Shown: positions 41,679 through 50,694 of the stretch, piece after piece
Layout: every line of letters starts with the position of its first letter
Position numbering within the stretch: the first letter of the stretch is position 1
NCBI GenBank assembly: GCA_002391195.1
Contig: DGRZ01000078.1
Coordinates: 45,696-109,695, forward strand
Source: Fibrobacter sp. UBA4375
GTDB taxonomy: Bacteria; Fibrobacterota; Fibrobacteria; Fibrobacterales; Fibrobacteraceae
Direction of reading: 5' to 3'
Length of the DNA stretch: 64,000 bases
Notes under the pieces: model-generated
Told to the model about the DNA's origin: nothing
Seen by the model: the letters and a program-made list of their open reading frames with translations, nothing else
Database searches by the model: none
Program-made: the position numbers and the translations under genes

Positions 41679-42845
41679 ATGGCAACTATTAAGACGATGA
41701 ACAACATTTCCAAGAAAGGCTTGAGCCTGTTTGGCTCGTTCTACCAGGTTTCCGACTCCGTCGAAAATCCGGATGCCATCTTGGTGCGTTCCGCCCAGGT
41801 TGATACCGACAACTTTGACGGCCTGCTGGCTGTCGCCCGCGCCGGCGCTGGCGTGAACAACATCACCATCGACAAGGCTTCTGCAAAGGGCATCTGCGTG
41901 TTCAACACCCCGGGTGCAAACGCCAACGCCGTTGCCGAGCTCGTGATGACCGTGCTCGGCATGGCCGTCCGTAACGTGGACAAGGCCGCCGCTTGGGTCA
42001 AGAACCTCGACACCACCGATCCGGACCTCGCCAAGACCGTCGAAAGCGGCAAGAAGAAGTTCGCCGGCATGGAACTCGCTGGCAAGACTCTCGGCGTGAT
42101 TGGCCTCGGCAAGATCGGCGTGCTCGTCGCCAACTATGCCCGTTGGAAGAACATGCGCGTCATCGCTTACGAACCGTATCCGAACGCCGCCAACATGCAC
42201 GAACTTTCCAACAAGGTGGAAATCGCCGACCTCGACACCGTGATTGCGAAGTCCGACTTCCTCACCGTGCACGTTCCGTTTATCAAGGGCGTTACCGAGA
42301 ACCTGCTCAACCGCAAGAACCTCGCCGGCTTCAAGGGCAGCTACATCATGAACTTCGCCCGTGGTGGCATTGTGGAAATGGCCCCGGTCAACGAAATGCT
42401 CGCTTCCGGTTCCCTCCAGGGCTACCTCTGCGACTTCCCGGATGCCGACCTCATCAAGAACGACAAGGTGACCTGCTTCCCGCATCTCGGCGCTTCTACC
42501 GAAGAAGCCGAAGAAAACTGCGCTGTGATGGCCGTCGAAGAACTGAAGGACTACATCGAATTCGGTTGCGTCCGCAATTCCGTGAACTTCCCGGCCCTCG
42601 TCGATCACCCGCATGCCGGCGTCATGAGCCGCGTCGTGGTCATCAACCAGGACGTGCCCAACATGATTTCCGAAATCACGAAGGTGTTCGGCGCCGAAGG
42701 CATCAACATTGCCTCGTTCAGCAACAAGAGCAACGGCAAGATCGGCTACAACCTCGTTGACGTCGAAAGCAAGGTGGACGATTCCATCATCGAAAAGCTC
42801 TCCAAGCTCGACAAGGTCATCAAGGTCCGCGTGATTCATTTCTAA
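41679..42845 (+). CDS. serA: D-3-phosphoglycerate dehydrogenase
   Basis: 388 residues. It oxidises 3-phosphoglycerate, the first step of serine synthesis. The D-isomer dehydrogenase fold shows VRSAQVD and ARAGAGVNNITID in the substrate domain. The NAD-binding loop is GVIGLGKIGVLVANYA (~146-161) and the catalytic Arg-Glu-His regions are NFARGGIVE and FPHLGASTEEAEEN. A C-terminal ACT domain (~315-388, VPNMISEITKVFGAEGINIASF) suggests serine feedback. It is the compact 388-residue type without the extra intervening domain. Strong Lys-AAG, Ile-ATC bias indicates high expression. Confidence 0.95.
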   Translation: MATIKTMNNISKKGLSLFGSFYQVSDSVENPDAILVRSAQVDTDNFDGLLAVARAGAGVNNITIDKASAKGICVFNTPGANANAVAELVMTVLGMAVRNVDKAAAWVKNLDTTDPDLAKTVESGKKKFAGMELAGKTLGVIGLGKIGVLVANYARWKNMRVIAYEPYPNAANMHELSNKVEIADLDTVIAKSDFLTVHVPFIKGVTENLLNRKNLAGFKGSYIMNFARGGIVEMAPVNEMLASGSLQGYLCDFPDADLIKNDKVTCFPHLGASTEEAEENCAVMAVEELKDYIEFGCVRNSVNFPALVDHPHAGVMSRVVVINQDVPNMISEITKVFGAEGINIASFSNKSNGKIGYNLVDVESKVDDSIIEKLSKLDKVIKVRVIHF

Positions 42846-42924
42846 TCTGGTGGGGGAGGAATCCCCCTCATTGCAGCCGCCTTGTGCGCGGCACTTTACG
42901 GACGTCTTTCCCGGCTTAACCGTC

Positions 42925-42953
42925 ATCCCCGCGCAGGCGGGGATTTCTTTTTA
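42925..42953 (+). terminator. Terminator after serA, formed by a dispersed palindrome
   Basis: ATCCCCGC / GCGGGGAT, perfect stem with GCAG loop and a TTTCTTTTTAT tail. The preceding CGTC makes it one copy of the GTCATCCCCGC repeat family, here apparently serving as terminator. The rest of 42846-43045 is C-rich non-coding sequence. Confidence 0.7.
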
Positions 42954-43045
42954 TACTCGCGCCCAAGCCGTCTTCCACTACCCCCTCTCCTAGGGGGCCA
43001 CCCCCTAAAACCCCCGCATCAGCGAAGTTTTTGTATGTTGGAATT

Positions 43046-43663
43046 TTATTTTTCCACCGTCAGCAAATCCTCGACCCAGGCGTCTCGTTTTTTGCGGAGG
43101 GCTTCCAGGGATTTGTCGTCGGCGCCGCTTTCAGTGCAAGTTTCTACAAGTTGCGTATAACTTAACAGAAGCTTTCCCGCCTTAGGGTAGTCCGGCTCAA
43201 GCTGTTTAAGGGCGCTTTCAATGGCATTGTCAGAATATAGCCTAGAAATGCCTTCTAGGCTGCGGATAATGTAGGATTCGCTGTTCCCCGCAATTTTGGC
43301 TTCCTCAGCCTCCTTGAACTCCAACGGGCGAATCTGGTCCACCCAGGCACATTGCTCCATATAGAGCTTGTCCCATTCAGCGAGGCTCTCCTTTTTGTCT
43401 GCCAGTGCCAGTTGCCGCTCCATCATGGGCTTATAGGACTGGACGTCTAAGTCTGACTTGATTTCTTTAAGAAAGTTTGCCAAATTCTGGAGGTTTCCTT
43501 CTGTAGGGTTGTTCAGCAGACATTCCTTCAATACTGCCAGCTTGTCTTTGGAAGGCAAGCTCTTGAATGCCTCCGTTTGGGCGTTGTTGGCCTTTACATG
43601 TGCCCAGAAAATACGGGCAAAGAGCAGTACAAAGAGCAGGGTTACAATTACGGTCCAGTTCAT
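43046..43663 (-). CDS. Membrane-anchored helical protein of unknown function
   Basis: 205 residues from the ATG at 43663; the open frame reaches 43786 but the upstream part is low-complexity. One N-terminal membrane segment (VIVTLLFVLLFARIFWA, ~4-20) is followed by charged helices with TPR-like spacing (residues ~35-200: LPSKDKLAVLKECLLNNPTEGNLQNL, then DKLYMEQ). No catalytic motif. It is divergent from the fibro-slime gene. A scaffold or assembly role is possible but not supported further. Confidence 0.65.
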   Translation of the reverse strand: MNWTVIVTLLFVLLFARIFWAHVKANNAQTEAFKSLPSKDKLAVLKECLLNNPTEGNLQNLANFLKEIKSDLDVQSYKPMMERQLALADKKESLAEWDKLYMEQCAWVDQIRPLEFKEAEEAKIAGNSESYIIRSLEGISRLYSDNAIESALKQLEPDYPKAGKLLLSYTQLVETCTESGADDKSLEALRKKRDAWVEDLLTVEK

Positions 43664-43857
43664 GTAGAGAATTATAGGAAAACGTAAATCCTTTTTAACA
43701 AAATATGGTGAAAACCAATTGTTTTGAGTCACAGAAAAAATGCAATACCCATTTTTTCGGTAAAAAATCGCAAAAAAGACTAACATGTGGGTCCAATATG
43801 GATTATATTTACACAGGTCATATTGTACCTATTGTATATAGGTGGAGATTGAGTTAT

Positions 43858-46407
43858 ATGAAAACAGTAAAATGGATTGCGGCTTGCGCTTGCTTTGCGG
43901 GTTCCGCTTTTGCTGCAGACGCCCAACTGGACATCGTGGTCCGCGACTTTAGTGTGGAACACCCGGACTTTGAGAACTTTTCGGAAGAGTTTGCCAGTAC
44001 AGGTGACAACAATTACTGCGGTGGCCAGTGCGGCAACAAAATGTTGGCTGAAGCCGCGACCCTTGGTTGCGTGGGGTATGATCAGGCTTGGTACGATAGA
44101 GCGGCTTTCCACATGTCTTGTGGAAACCATCGTTCCGGTAATGGGTCTATGATTGGTGTCGATGGCAAGCCGATGATTGTAAACCCTCAGCTTCCGCCCT
44201 ATTTGCAGCAGGTCAGTACTGGCCCTGCTCTGGAGTATGGCGAATGTGCTGACAAGACCCGTAACTACGCCAATGGTCAGAACTCTCCTCTGGAGTCTGT
44301 TAAGACGGCTAGCTGTGCTCAGGCTGGTGCTTGGGCCAACAAGGTTTACTATACCCCAGGCATGGTTCAACCACATCTAGTTTTCGATCCGAAAAAACCT
44401 GATGGCGAATATGATATGTACGATGGTGTACATATTCAAAAGCTTGCGGATTTGTGCGACAACGGAAATTTCCAGCAGTGGTACGAAGATGTGGAAGGTG
44501 TGAACTTCCGAATCAACAAAACATTGGATTTGCCTTCGGTGGGCCACAACCTTTATCAAGTGAATTACAACTACAACAATGGTGGTTACGCACCTTTGGA
44601 TTCTGTCGTTAATGGCATTTATTCTGGTGTTCCGGCCTGTAATCCTCAGGTGCAGGTCAAGGGTGCGAACAACACCCCGATCAACCCTTCTTGTACTCAA
44701 TGGGGGCCTCAGTCCTTGGCTATTTTCTGCCCGCCTTACAACTACCAGTACAAGGATGATCAGAAGGGAAAGGATGAGTGTGCTCGCTGGAAAGCTAACG
44801 GCGGTCCCAAGTCACCTACGGCAGCTCAGGCTGTCGGTGCAAATCAGTTCTTGCGCAACTATGCCTTCACTATGATGGGCTACGCTAAGTTCAAGTACAG
44901 GGCCGTCAACCAGGAGGGCGGTGGCGAAGTGTTTGAGTTCGTGGGTGACGATGACATGTGGATCTTTGTGGACGGCGTACTTGTGGTGGACCTTGGCGGT
45001 AACCACTTGGCCGCCCCCGGTGCTGTGAACATTCAGACCTTGGCCCAGAATAACCATGGTTGCCATGCTGGCGAACCTTTGGCTGACTATACAAACTGCA
45101 CTGGCGCAAGCGATGCAACCGGTTGGGGCGAAGGCTCCTGGCACCACCTGCACTTCTTCTATGCAGACCGTCAGACCGATGGTTCTAATATGCTGATTCG
45201 TACTTCCCTTTCTGAACTGGCTCCTTCCAAGTATGGTCAGCCCACCATTACCGAAGCGCTTGCTACTATAGATGCGGGACAGTCCTCTATCTCTGTTACC
45301 ATGAATACTAAGTTGGATGCTACAACGATGCAGGCTCTCCAACAGCAGGCTGCGGCTAATGCTGGTGTTCAAGTTGGTGGTAAGGTTGATCCGGCTTCTA
45401 CAAGCTATTCCATGCTGGTTCGTCGTGTGGTGAATGGTCAGGAACAGGTGTTCGGCGTACTTCTGACGGGCGTTTCTGAGGTGGATAACGGAACAGGTGA
45501 CATCAACTACGAATTCAAGGGCGTTCTTGTTGACGAGCAGGGCAACATTATCGGTAATATCCGTAATGGTGATGGCCTTGCTTTCAACTACACGGGACTT
45601 GAAGGTTCTGAGAATATGGTGTATCCGTATTGGAACACCCATGCTATTGATGTTGTGTCCGCTTCAGGTAAAAAGGTGGAAGGTTTCCCCGATGAATGGG
45701 CTAAGGTCATGCTGACGGTTAAGTATGAGGAAGCTGTTGTCCAGCAGGACAAGGCTATCAACCGTCCGGACTTTACGGCACAGTCTCAAAAGCTTACGAA
45801 TCTCGCTGGTAGCGATGGCCTCCCGAACAATGCTACGGGCGAATTGAAGATGATTCCCATTACACCGGACATGGTGAATGGGGCCGACCCCAACAGCGTG
45901 AGCGCAGACTTGCAGAGAAAGTTTGTAGACGACCCGAGTCTCGGTTCCTACGCTACCTATGCGGGTAAGGATTCCAAAGAAGGGCTGTGTACCCATGCCC
46001 CAGGCGAAATCGATCCTTGCGTGACTTTTAACTTCCTCGTGATGCAGCCGTTCCGTGTGAATGTGCGCGTATTTGACCACATGGGTCATTTCGTGAGCCA
46101 GTATAGCCAGGAAATGGGAATTGATGAGTTTAACAAGGCTCTAGATGGAGTGCCCAAATACAGTGATGACTGTTCTGCAGACAACAAATTGCATGGTGCT
46201 GGAGCGATGCTTGTGGCCATGAAAATGTACCCCGTTGCTCAAAATGGTAGAAAACTTGGTACGGGCCCCTACATTTATCAGGTGACGGTTGTCCGTATTG
46301 ATGGTAAGTATTGCGCTATTCAGGCGGGTGAACCAACCGAAGTGGAATTCATCTACACCCGTACCTCAGAGACGACCACTCGCGGTTATCACAGGGTTAA
46401 GAAGTAA
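43858..46407 (+). CDS. Fibro-slime domain surface protein
   Basis: 849 residues from ATG 43858 (GTGGAGATTGAG upstream); the frame is open further left without support. Signal peptide VKWIAACACFAGSAFAADA. The fibro-slime domain covers about residues 22-450: LDIVVRDFSVEHPDFENF at the start, several Cys pairs, and the PA14-like core FEFVGDDDMWIFVDGVLVVDLGGNH (~359-383). The C-terminal ~150 residues (MQPFRVNVRVFDHMGHFVSQY) form a beta domain of the type seen in secreted Fibrobacter proteins. Fibro-slime proteins are surface proteins associated with cellulose adhesion in Fibrobacter; a specific ligand cannot be read here. Confidence 0.93.
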   Translation: MKTVKWIAACACFAGSAFAADAQLDIVVRDFSVEHPDFENFSEEFASTGDNNYCGGQCGNKMLAEAATLGCVGYDQAWYDRAAFHMSCGNHRSGNGSMIGVDGKPMIVNPQLPPYLQQVSTGPALEYGECADKTRNYANGQNSPLESVKTASCAQAGAWANKVYYTPGMVQPHLVFDPKKPDGEYDMYDGVHIQKLADLCDNGNFQQWYEDVEGVNFRINKTLDLPSVGHNLYQVNYNYNNGGYAPLDSVVNGIYSGVPACNPQVQVKGANNTPINPSCTQWGPQSLAIFCPPYNYQYKDDQKGKDECARWKANGGPKSPTAAQAVGANQFLRNYAFTMMGYAKFKYRAVNQEGGGEVFEFVGDDDMWIFVDGVLVVDLGGNHLAAPGAVNIQTLAQNNHGCHAGEPLADYTNCTGASDATGWGEGSWHHLHFFYADRQTDGSNMLIRTSLSELAPSKYGQPTITEALATIDAGQSSISVTMNTKLDATTMQALQQQAAANAGVQVGGKVDPASTSYSMLVRRVVNGQEQVFGVLLTGVSEVDNGTGDINYEFKGVLVDEQGNIIGNIRNGDGLAFNYTGLEGSENMVYPYWNTHAIDVVSASGKKVEGFPDEWAKVMLTVKYEEAVVQQDKAINRPDFTAQSQKLTNLAGSDGLPNNATGELKMIPITPDMVNGADPNSVSADLQRKFVDDPSLGSYATYAGKDSKEGLCTHAPGEIDPCVTFNFLVMQPFRVNVRVFDHMGHFVSQYSQEMGIDEFNKALDGVPKYSDDCSADNKLHGAGAMLVAMKMYPVAQNGRKLGTGPYIYQVTVVRIDGKYCAIQAGEPTEVEFIYTRTSETTTRGYHRVKK

Positions 46408-46430
46408 AGTAGTGGTATAGAAACAATTGA

Positions 46431-46459
46431 AAATCCCCGTCAACGACGGGGATTTTTCT
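46431..46459 (+). terminator. Terminator of the fibro-slime gene
   Basis: AAATCCCCGTC / GACGGGGATTT, a perfect 11-bp stem with AAC loop and a TTCTG tail, 24 bases past the stop. Confidence 0.85.
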
Positions 46460-46490
46460 GTATCGTTGAGAAAAAAGAGAAGCCTCCGCT

Positions 46491-46617
46491 TAGCGGCGTC
46501 TGAAAGCCATTTGCTAATGCTGGCGCATTAGCGGCGTCTGAAAGCCATTTGCTAATGCTGGCGCATTAGCGACGTCTGAAAGCCATTTGCTAATGCTGGC
46601 GCATTAGCGACGTCTTT
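46491..46617. repeat. Three tandem 38-bp units at the 3' end of thrC
   Basis: Units start at 46491, 46529 and 46567, with a partial fourth from 46605 that includes the thrC stop. Each contains the perfect hairpin GCTAATGC-TGGC-GCATTAGC. Units differ by single bases (GCGGCG or GCGACG). Confidence 0.9.
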
Positions 46618-47944
46618 CAGACATCTCTTTCTTCAAGACGTCCATGACGGCGCCCAGGTCTGCCGGGGCCTTGAACACGGGGTTCGCGAACTTGGAGCAG
46701 ATATTCTCGAGCTTCTTTTCGTGGTAGCCGACCTTGAATTCGGTGAACTTGAGGCCGTGTGCCGTGCTGATGACGACCACGTTCTCTTCCTTGTCGATCT
46801 TGCCTGCGGCAACGAGCTTTTCAAGGGCGCCGAGGGCCACACCCGTGTGCGGGCAGCAGTAGAGACCGATGCGGTCGCCGCGGTGGGCTGCGTTCGCCAG
46901 TTCTTCTTCGGTAACGCTCACGACCATGCCGTTCGTCTTCTGGATGGCGCGCACGGCCTTCGGGTAGCTGACCGGGTTACCGATCTGGATGGCGGAGGCG
47001 AGCGTCTTCTTCGCCTGCATGGGGACGAGCTTGTCGAAGCCGCGTTCGTAAGCCTGGTAGAACGGGTTGGCGTTCTCGGCCTGGGCGACGATAATGCGCG
47101 GGATACGGTCGATGAGGCCCATAGCCTTGCAGTCTTCGAAACCCTTCGCGAGTGCGCTCACGTTGCCCAGGTTTCCGCCCGGGATAATCACGGTGTCGGG
47201 AACCTTCCAGCCCATTTCCTGACAGATTTCCGGAGAAATCGTCTTCTGGCCTTCCACGCGGAGGCTGTTCATGGAATTCGCGAGGTAGATGCGGTTGTCG
47301 GCGGTGACCTGCTGCACAATCTTCATGCAGCCGTCGAAGTCGGTATCTAGGGCAAGCACGATGCTGCCGTTGCTAATCGGCTGGATCAGCTGGGCGACGC
47401 TGGTCTTCCCGGCGGGGAGGAACACGATGCTCGGGATGCCGGCCTTGGCGCAGTAGGCGCTCAAGGCTGCGGAGGTGTCGCCGGTAGAGGCGCAGGCCAC
47501 GGCGTCGATTTCGTGAATACCCTTCTTGATGATGTGGTTCACCTGGCTCACGAGAACCGTCATGCCGAGGTCCTTGAAACTACCCGTGTGGGAGTTGCCG
47601 CAGAGCTTCACCTTCAGGCTTTTGATGCCCATTTCCTTGGCCAGCGGGGCCGCGTCAAAGAGCGGGCTCCAGCCTTCGCGCATCGTCACGATGTCTTCGA
47701 TGGGCATGTCGGGGAGCACCATTTCGCGCTTGCTCCAAATACCGCTCATGTCGGCGGGTTCAAAGCTCATGCGGCGTTCGGCGAAGAGTTTCTTCCATTC
47801 GTCGGGGCTCTTGCTGGCGAGTGCTGCACGGTCGTGTTCGACTTCGAGCAGGCTTCCGTCCACCTTGCTCCTGTAAATGACGTCGGTCAGCGGGTAGGTA
47901 TCGTCCCCGTTGATGTTCCTAAAATGGGCGTTGAATTGGGCCAT
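46604..47944 (-). CDS. thrC: Threonine synthase
   Basis: 446 residues. A PLP enzyme converting O-phosphohomoserine to threonine. The PLP lysine is Lys124 in GNSHTGSFKDLGMTV, followed by ACASTGDTSAALSAYCAKAG (phosphate cup) and VIIPGGNLGNVSALAKGF. It is the shorter ThrC class with an N-terminal ~60-residue lid (FNAHFRNINGDDTYPLTDVIYR). The protein ends in SERRR and its stop belongs to the 38-bp repeat array. Codon use is strongly biased, as in metK and serA. Confidence 0.95.
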   Translation of the reverse strand: MAQFNAHFRNINGDDTYPLTDVIYRSKVDGSLLEVEHDRAALASKSPDEWKKLFAERRMSFEPADMSGIWSKREMVLPDMPIEDIVTMREGWSPLFDAAPLAKEMGIKSLKVKLCGNSHTGSFKDLGMTVLVSQVNHIIKKGIHEIDAVACASTGDTSAALSAYCAKAGIPSIVFLPAGKTSVAQLIQPISNGSIVLALDTDFDGCMKIVQQVTADNRIYLANSMNSLRVEGQKTISPEICQEMGWKVPDTVIIPGGNLGNVSALAKGFEDCKAMGLIDRIPRIIVAQAENANPFYQAYERGFDKLVPMQAKKTLASAIQIGNPVSYPKAVRAIQKTNGMVVSVTEEELANAAHRGDRIGLYCCPHTGVALGALEKLVAAGKIDKEENVVVISTAHGLKFTEFKVGYHEKKLENICSKFANPVFKAPADLGAVMDVLKKEMSERRR

Positions 47945-48037
47945 AATGTCCTCTTGTTTTTACGGCACAAATATAGTAAAATGGTGCTATTTTTCTATAT
48001 TATATCCGTATTTTATGAATTAGACCAGGAGACCTGG

Positions 48038-49432
48038 GTGAAAAAGATTTTATTTGTTTACCTATTGTTGATGGCTTTAGCCTTGTCTGCTTGTATCTTT
48101 GATTCCGATGAAACGGTCATGGCTGGTTGGCTTTCTGACCAGGGGATTCCTGGTGGCTATAGTGTTCAAACATTGAGTGTCGAAAACCTGACACCTCTTT
48201 CGTCAGAAGTTTTTTTGGACTCTGCCCCAAGTCTTGCAAATGACAGGGCCGTGCTTGGTAAAACAGCAAATATTTCTCATGATCTTGTTTTTGACATAGC
48301 CTTTTATGATTCCGTTTTTTTTGCGGATCTCAAAAAGTCTGATTCGGCGACGGCGTACATGTCTCTATATGTTTTAAGGCCTTTCTACTCATCTAAGTCT
48401 TATCCAGCTGATTCTTTGCCTTTAAATGAAGAATTGACTTTGAATGTTAGCTGGATACTTGACAAGGGCCCTTCTAAATCATTTGTAGATAGCGTTGGAG
48501 ACATTTCTGATTCTTTGTGGCTGTCTAGCTTGTCGAAGTGGAAAGCAGATTCTTCGGTGGATATCTCTGTTTCGATTTCTGTTTCTGCTAAGGATTCGGT
48601 GGTGAAAATATCGCTTCCTTCGGCATTGTTGACTGCTATGAAGGACGTTTCGCGGGCCTGCCGCCTGCAGCTAAGATTGTCTGCTCCGGAGGCGGCAAGA
48701 ACCTATCGTTTCTATGGAGCTGGGACATCGCTGTACCCAAAACTCTGGGTTTCTTTCCCCAAAGAAAAGAGCTATAATGAATACGATCCCTTCCGCATGG
48801 CCCATATCATCTCGAACAAGGAGTCCTGTTCTGATTGCTTAGTTCTCCATGGCGGTATCTATGATTCTCTTGTTGTGGAATACGAAAGTGCTCCTATTAT
48901 GAAAGCATTGTCCGAGTTTTATGGTGATGAGTTCCCTTATATGGCTGACGATGGCGATGATGTTCGCCAGACGGTGGTCCTTGCCCAGATGACTTATGCA
49001 AAGGATGACAGCCAGGGTTCAAACGAACTGGGACTGCCCATCCAGGTTGTGGTAGGCTCCTATACGGATAGCGCAGGCAAAAGCGTCCGCCAGATGGAGG
49101 CCTACAAGTTGAACAAGTCTTTGATTGCGTCCAAAGGTCACCCCAATATGGTTTTCTATGAAGGGGACTCTCTCACTCTGCAGGTGACTTACGGCCTTCG
49201 GGACTTTATCAACCGTGCTCGCGACGGCCGCACCTTCAAGATGATGATGCGTCTAGGATACCCGGTCTTGCAGCCGAAGGATTCCTCGTATTCTGACCAC
49301 GTGATCTCTAAGAATGATACATCCTATGTGTTTTTCTCCCATTTTGACCATGCCCGCTACGATTTCAGTTCCGTCATGAAGCAGCCCTCGACCTTGAAAC
49401 TCTGGCTTGCAAACAAGAGGGGGGATAAGTAA
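48038..49432 (+). CDS. Lipoprotein of unknown function
   Basis: 464 residues from GTG 48038 (CCAGGAGACC upstream); the frame is open far to the left, antisense to thrC, without coding character. Signal peptide with lipobox LALSAC (Cys ~19). The mature part is Ser/Asp/Leu-rich and looks like DNRLRE- or TGF-propeptide-type beta modules: paired blocks with YMSLYVLRPFY and, later, LRLSAPEAARTYRFYG. It overlaps the following barrel gene by one base (TAATG), so a surface lipoprotein-barrel pair is likely. No catalytic motif. Confidence 0.7.
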   Translation: MKKILFVYLLLMALALSACIFDSDETVMAGWLSDQGIPGGYSVQTLSVENLTPLSSEVFLDSAPSLANDRAVLGKTANISHDLVFDIAFYDSVFFADLKKSDSATAYMSLYVLRPFYSSKSYPADSLPLNEELTLNVSWILDKGPSKSFVDSVGDISDSLWLSSLSKWKADSSVDISVSISVSAKDSVVKISLPSALLTAMKDVSRACRLQLRLSAPEAARTYRFYGAGTSLYPKLWVSFPKEKSYNEYDPFRMAHIISNKESCSDCLVLHGGIYDSLVVEYESAPIMKALSEFYGDEFPYMADDGDDVRQTVVLAQMTYAKDDSQGSNELGLPIQVVVGSYTDSAGKSVRQMEAYKLNKSLIASKGHPNMVFYEGDSLTLQVTYGLRDFINRARDGRTFKMMMRLGYPVLQPKDSSYSDHVISKNDTSYVFFSHFDHARYDFSSVMKQPSTLKLWLANKRGDK

Positions 49433-50670
49433 TGAAAAAGATTATCCTTATTCTCCTTGCTTTAGCCGTCTGCGGTTTCGCCTCTGTCATCGGTCTTGAC
49501 GCTCTTGGCGAGGAGCAGGTGGCCGGCGGTATGGCGTCTACGGCGGGCCGCGGTTATGCCGGTGGTGCAAAGACGGGAGATGCCGAAGGTCTTTCGGTGC
49601 TGAACCCTGCCCGCAATGCATTCGATACCAAGGTTGTTTTCAATGTCAATTTCTTGATAGAAATGGTATCCCTGGAAAATCACGGGGATAATTTCGGGGT
49701 GAACAACATCACCATGCCCTCTTTCAACCTGTCGTTCCCTATGGGCGGCTTTGGAGCCATGGGCCTTTCTCTGTGGCAGAGCTATTCGTCTAATTTGAAC
49801 GAAGAAGTGAGCGAGGGTAAGAATTCGGTGGAAACCACCATCGAATACCAGAGCAGTGTCTACGAGATTGTTCCGAGCTACACGTTCCGCCTGCCGGTCA
49901 TCCGCAATTTCTCCGTAGGTGCGTCGGCCCATGTGGTGATGGGCAACTCCATACGCAAAATTTCTATGGGCCCGAATACGGAAGGACTTTCTTCTGAAGA
50001 TACTTGGGCGGTAAGCAATGCCGAAATTTCTGACTACGTAGATGGCACTTGGGAAATCAAGAACCATCCGGCATATTATACGGCCGCCTTGCAGTATCGC
50101 GGCCATCAGTCCTCGTTCTACTTCTCTTACACTACGCCCCATACCCTTTTGAACGAGTTGGACTACAATTTCCGCATGAGCGAACTGGATACCTTGGCTC
50201 CTACCAAGAAATCCAGGGAAATCGATGTCCCTGCAATGCTTGCCGCGGGCATGAATTTCCGCTTTATGAAACGGAACAATGTGATGTTTGACATTGCGGC
50301 CCGCGGATGGGACAAGGATATCGAAAACATCGGTGGCAGTTTCAACATGGAATCTGTCACGGAAACCCAGAAAGATTTGTTGGTGGCTCTCGGATTCCAG
50401 CGCGACGGAAGCCCTATGTTCTATGACCCGTATCTGGATCGCATCACCTACCGCCTGGGAGGTTGGTACAAGACCTGGTATGTGAAGGATGTTTATGAAC
50501 TGGGCGGTTCCTTGGGAGCCGGATTCCCCTTGGGCCGTAAGGGGACTACGTTGGACTTGTCTTTCCAGGGTGGAAAGCGTTTTGCCGATTCTGGCCGTGG
50601 GTGGGATGAAATCTTTTTAGGGTTCCGCATAGGCTTGATGGGTGTCGGTAACTGGGGTCAGACCCGCTAG
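49432..50670 (+). CDS. Outer-membrane beta-barrel protein
   Basis: 412 residues. Signal peptide (KKIILILLALAVCGFAS). The mature N-terminus (GLDALGEEQVAGGMASTAGRGYAGGAKTGDAEGLSVLNPAR) matches the start of FadL/PorV-like barrels, where a Gly/Ala segment is followed by NPA(R/G). Alternating strands run to the end (EIFLGFRIGLMGVG). Cargo is unknown. It is translationally coupled to the upstream lipoprotein and sits 24 bases before the DUF4912 gene. Confidence 0.72.
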   Translation: MKKIILILLALAVCGFASVIGLDALGEEQVAGGMASTAGRGYAGGAKTGDAEGLSVLNPARNAFDTKVVFNVNFLIEMVSLENHGDNFGVNNITMPSFNLSFPMGGFGAMGLSLWQSYSSNLNEEVSEGKNSVETTIEYQSSVYEIVPSYTFRLPVIRNFSVGASAHVVMGNSIRKISMGPNTEGLSSEDTWAVSNAEISDYVDGTWEIKNHPAYYTAALQYRGHQSSFYFSYTTPHTLLNELDYNFRMSELDTLAPTKKSREIDVPAMLAAGMNFRFMKRNNVMFDIAARGWDKDIENIGGSFNMESVTETQKDLLVALGFQRDGSPMFYDPYLDRITYRLGGWYKTWYVKDVYELGGSLGAGFPLGRKGTTLDLSFQGGKRFADSGRGWDEIFLGFRIGLMGVGNWGQTR

Positions 50671-50694
50671 AAGTTTTATTAAAGGAGGCTGAAA

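Noticed and set aside
46491..46617. Possible CRISPR array (38-bp repeats)
   Set aside because: The units are directly abutting with no unique spacers, and no cas gene is present. The same applies to the heptamer tracts.
47513..48037. Upstream extension of the lipoprotein ORF at 48038
   Set aside because: It is antisense to thrC; the GTG at 48038 has a ribosome-binding site and begins a proper lipoprotein signal peptide.
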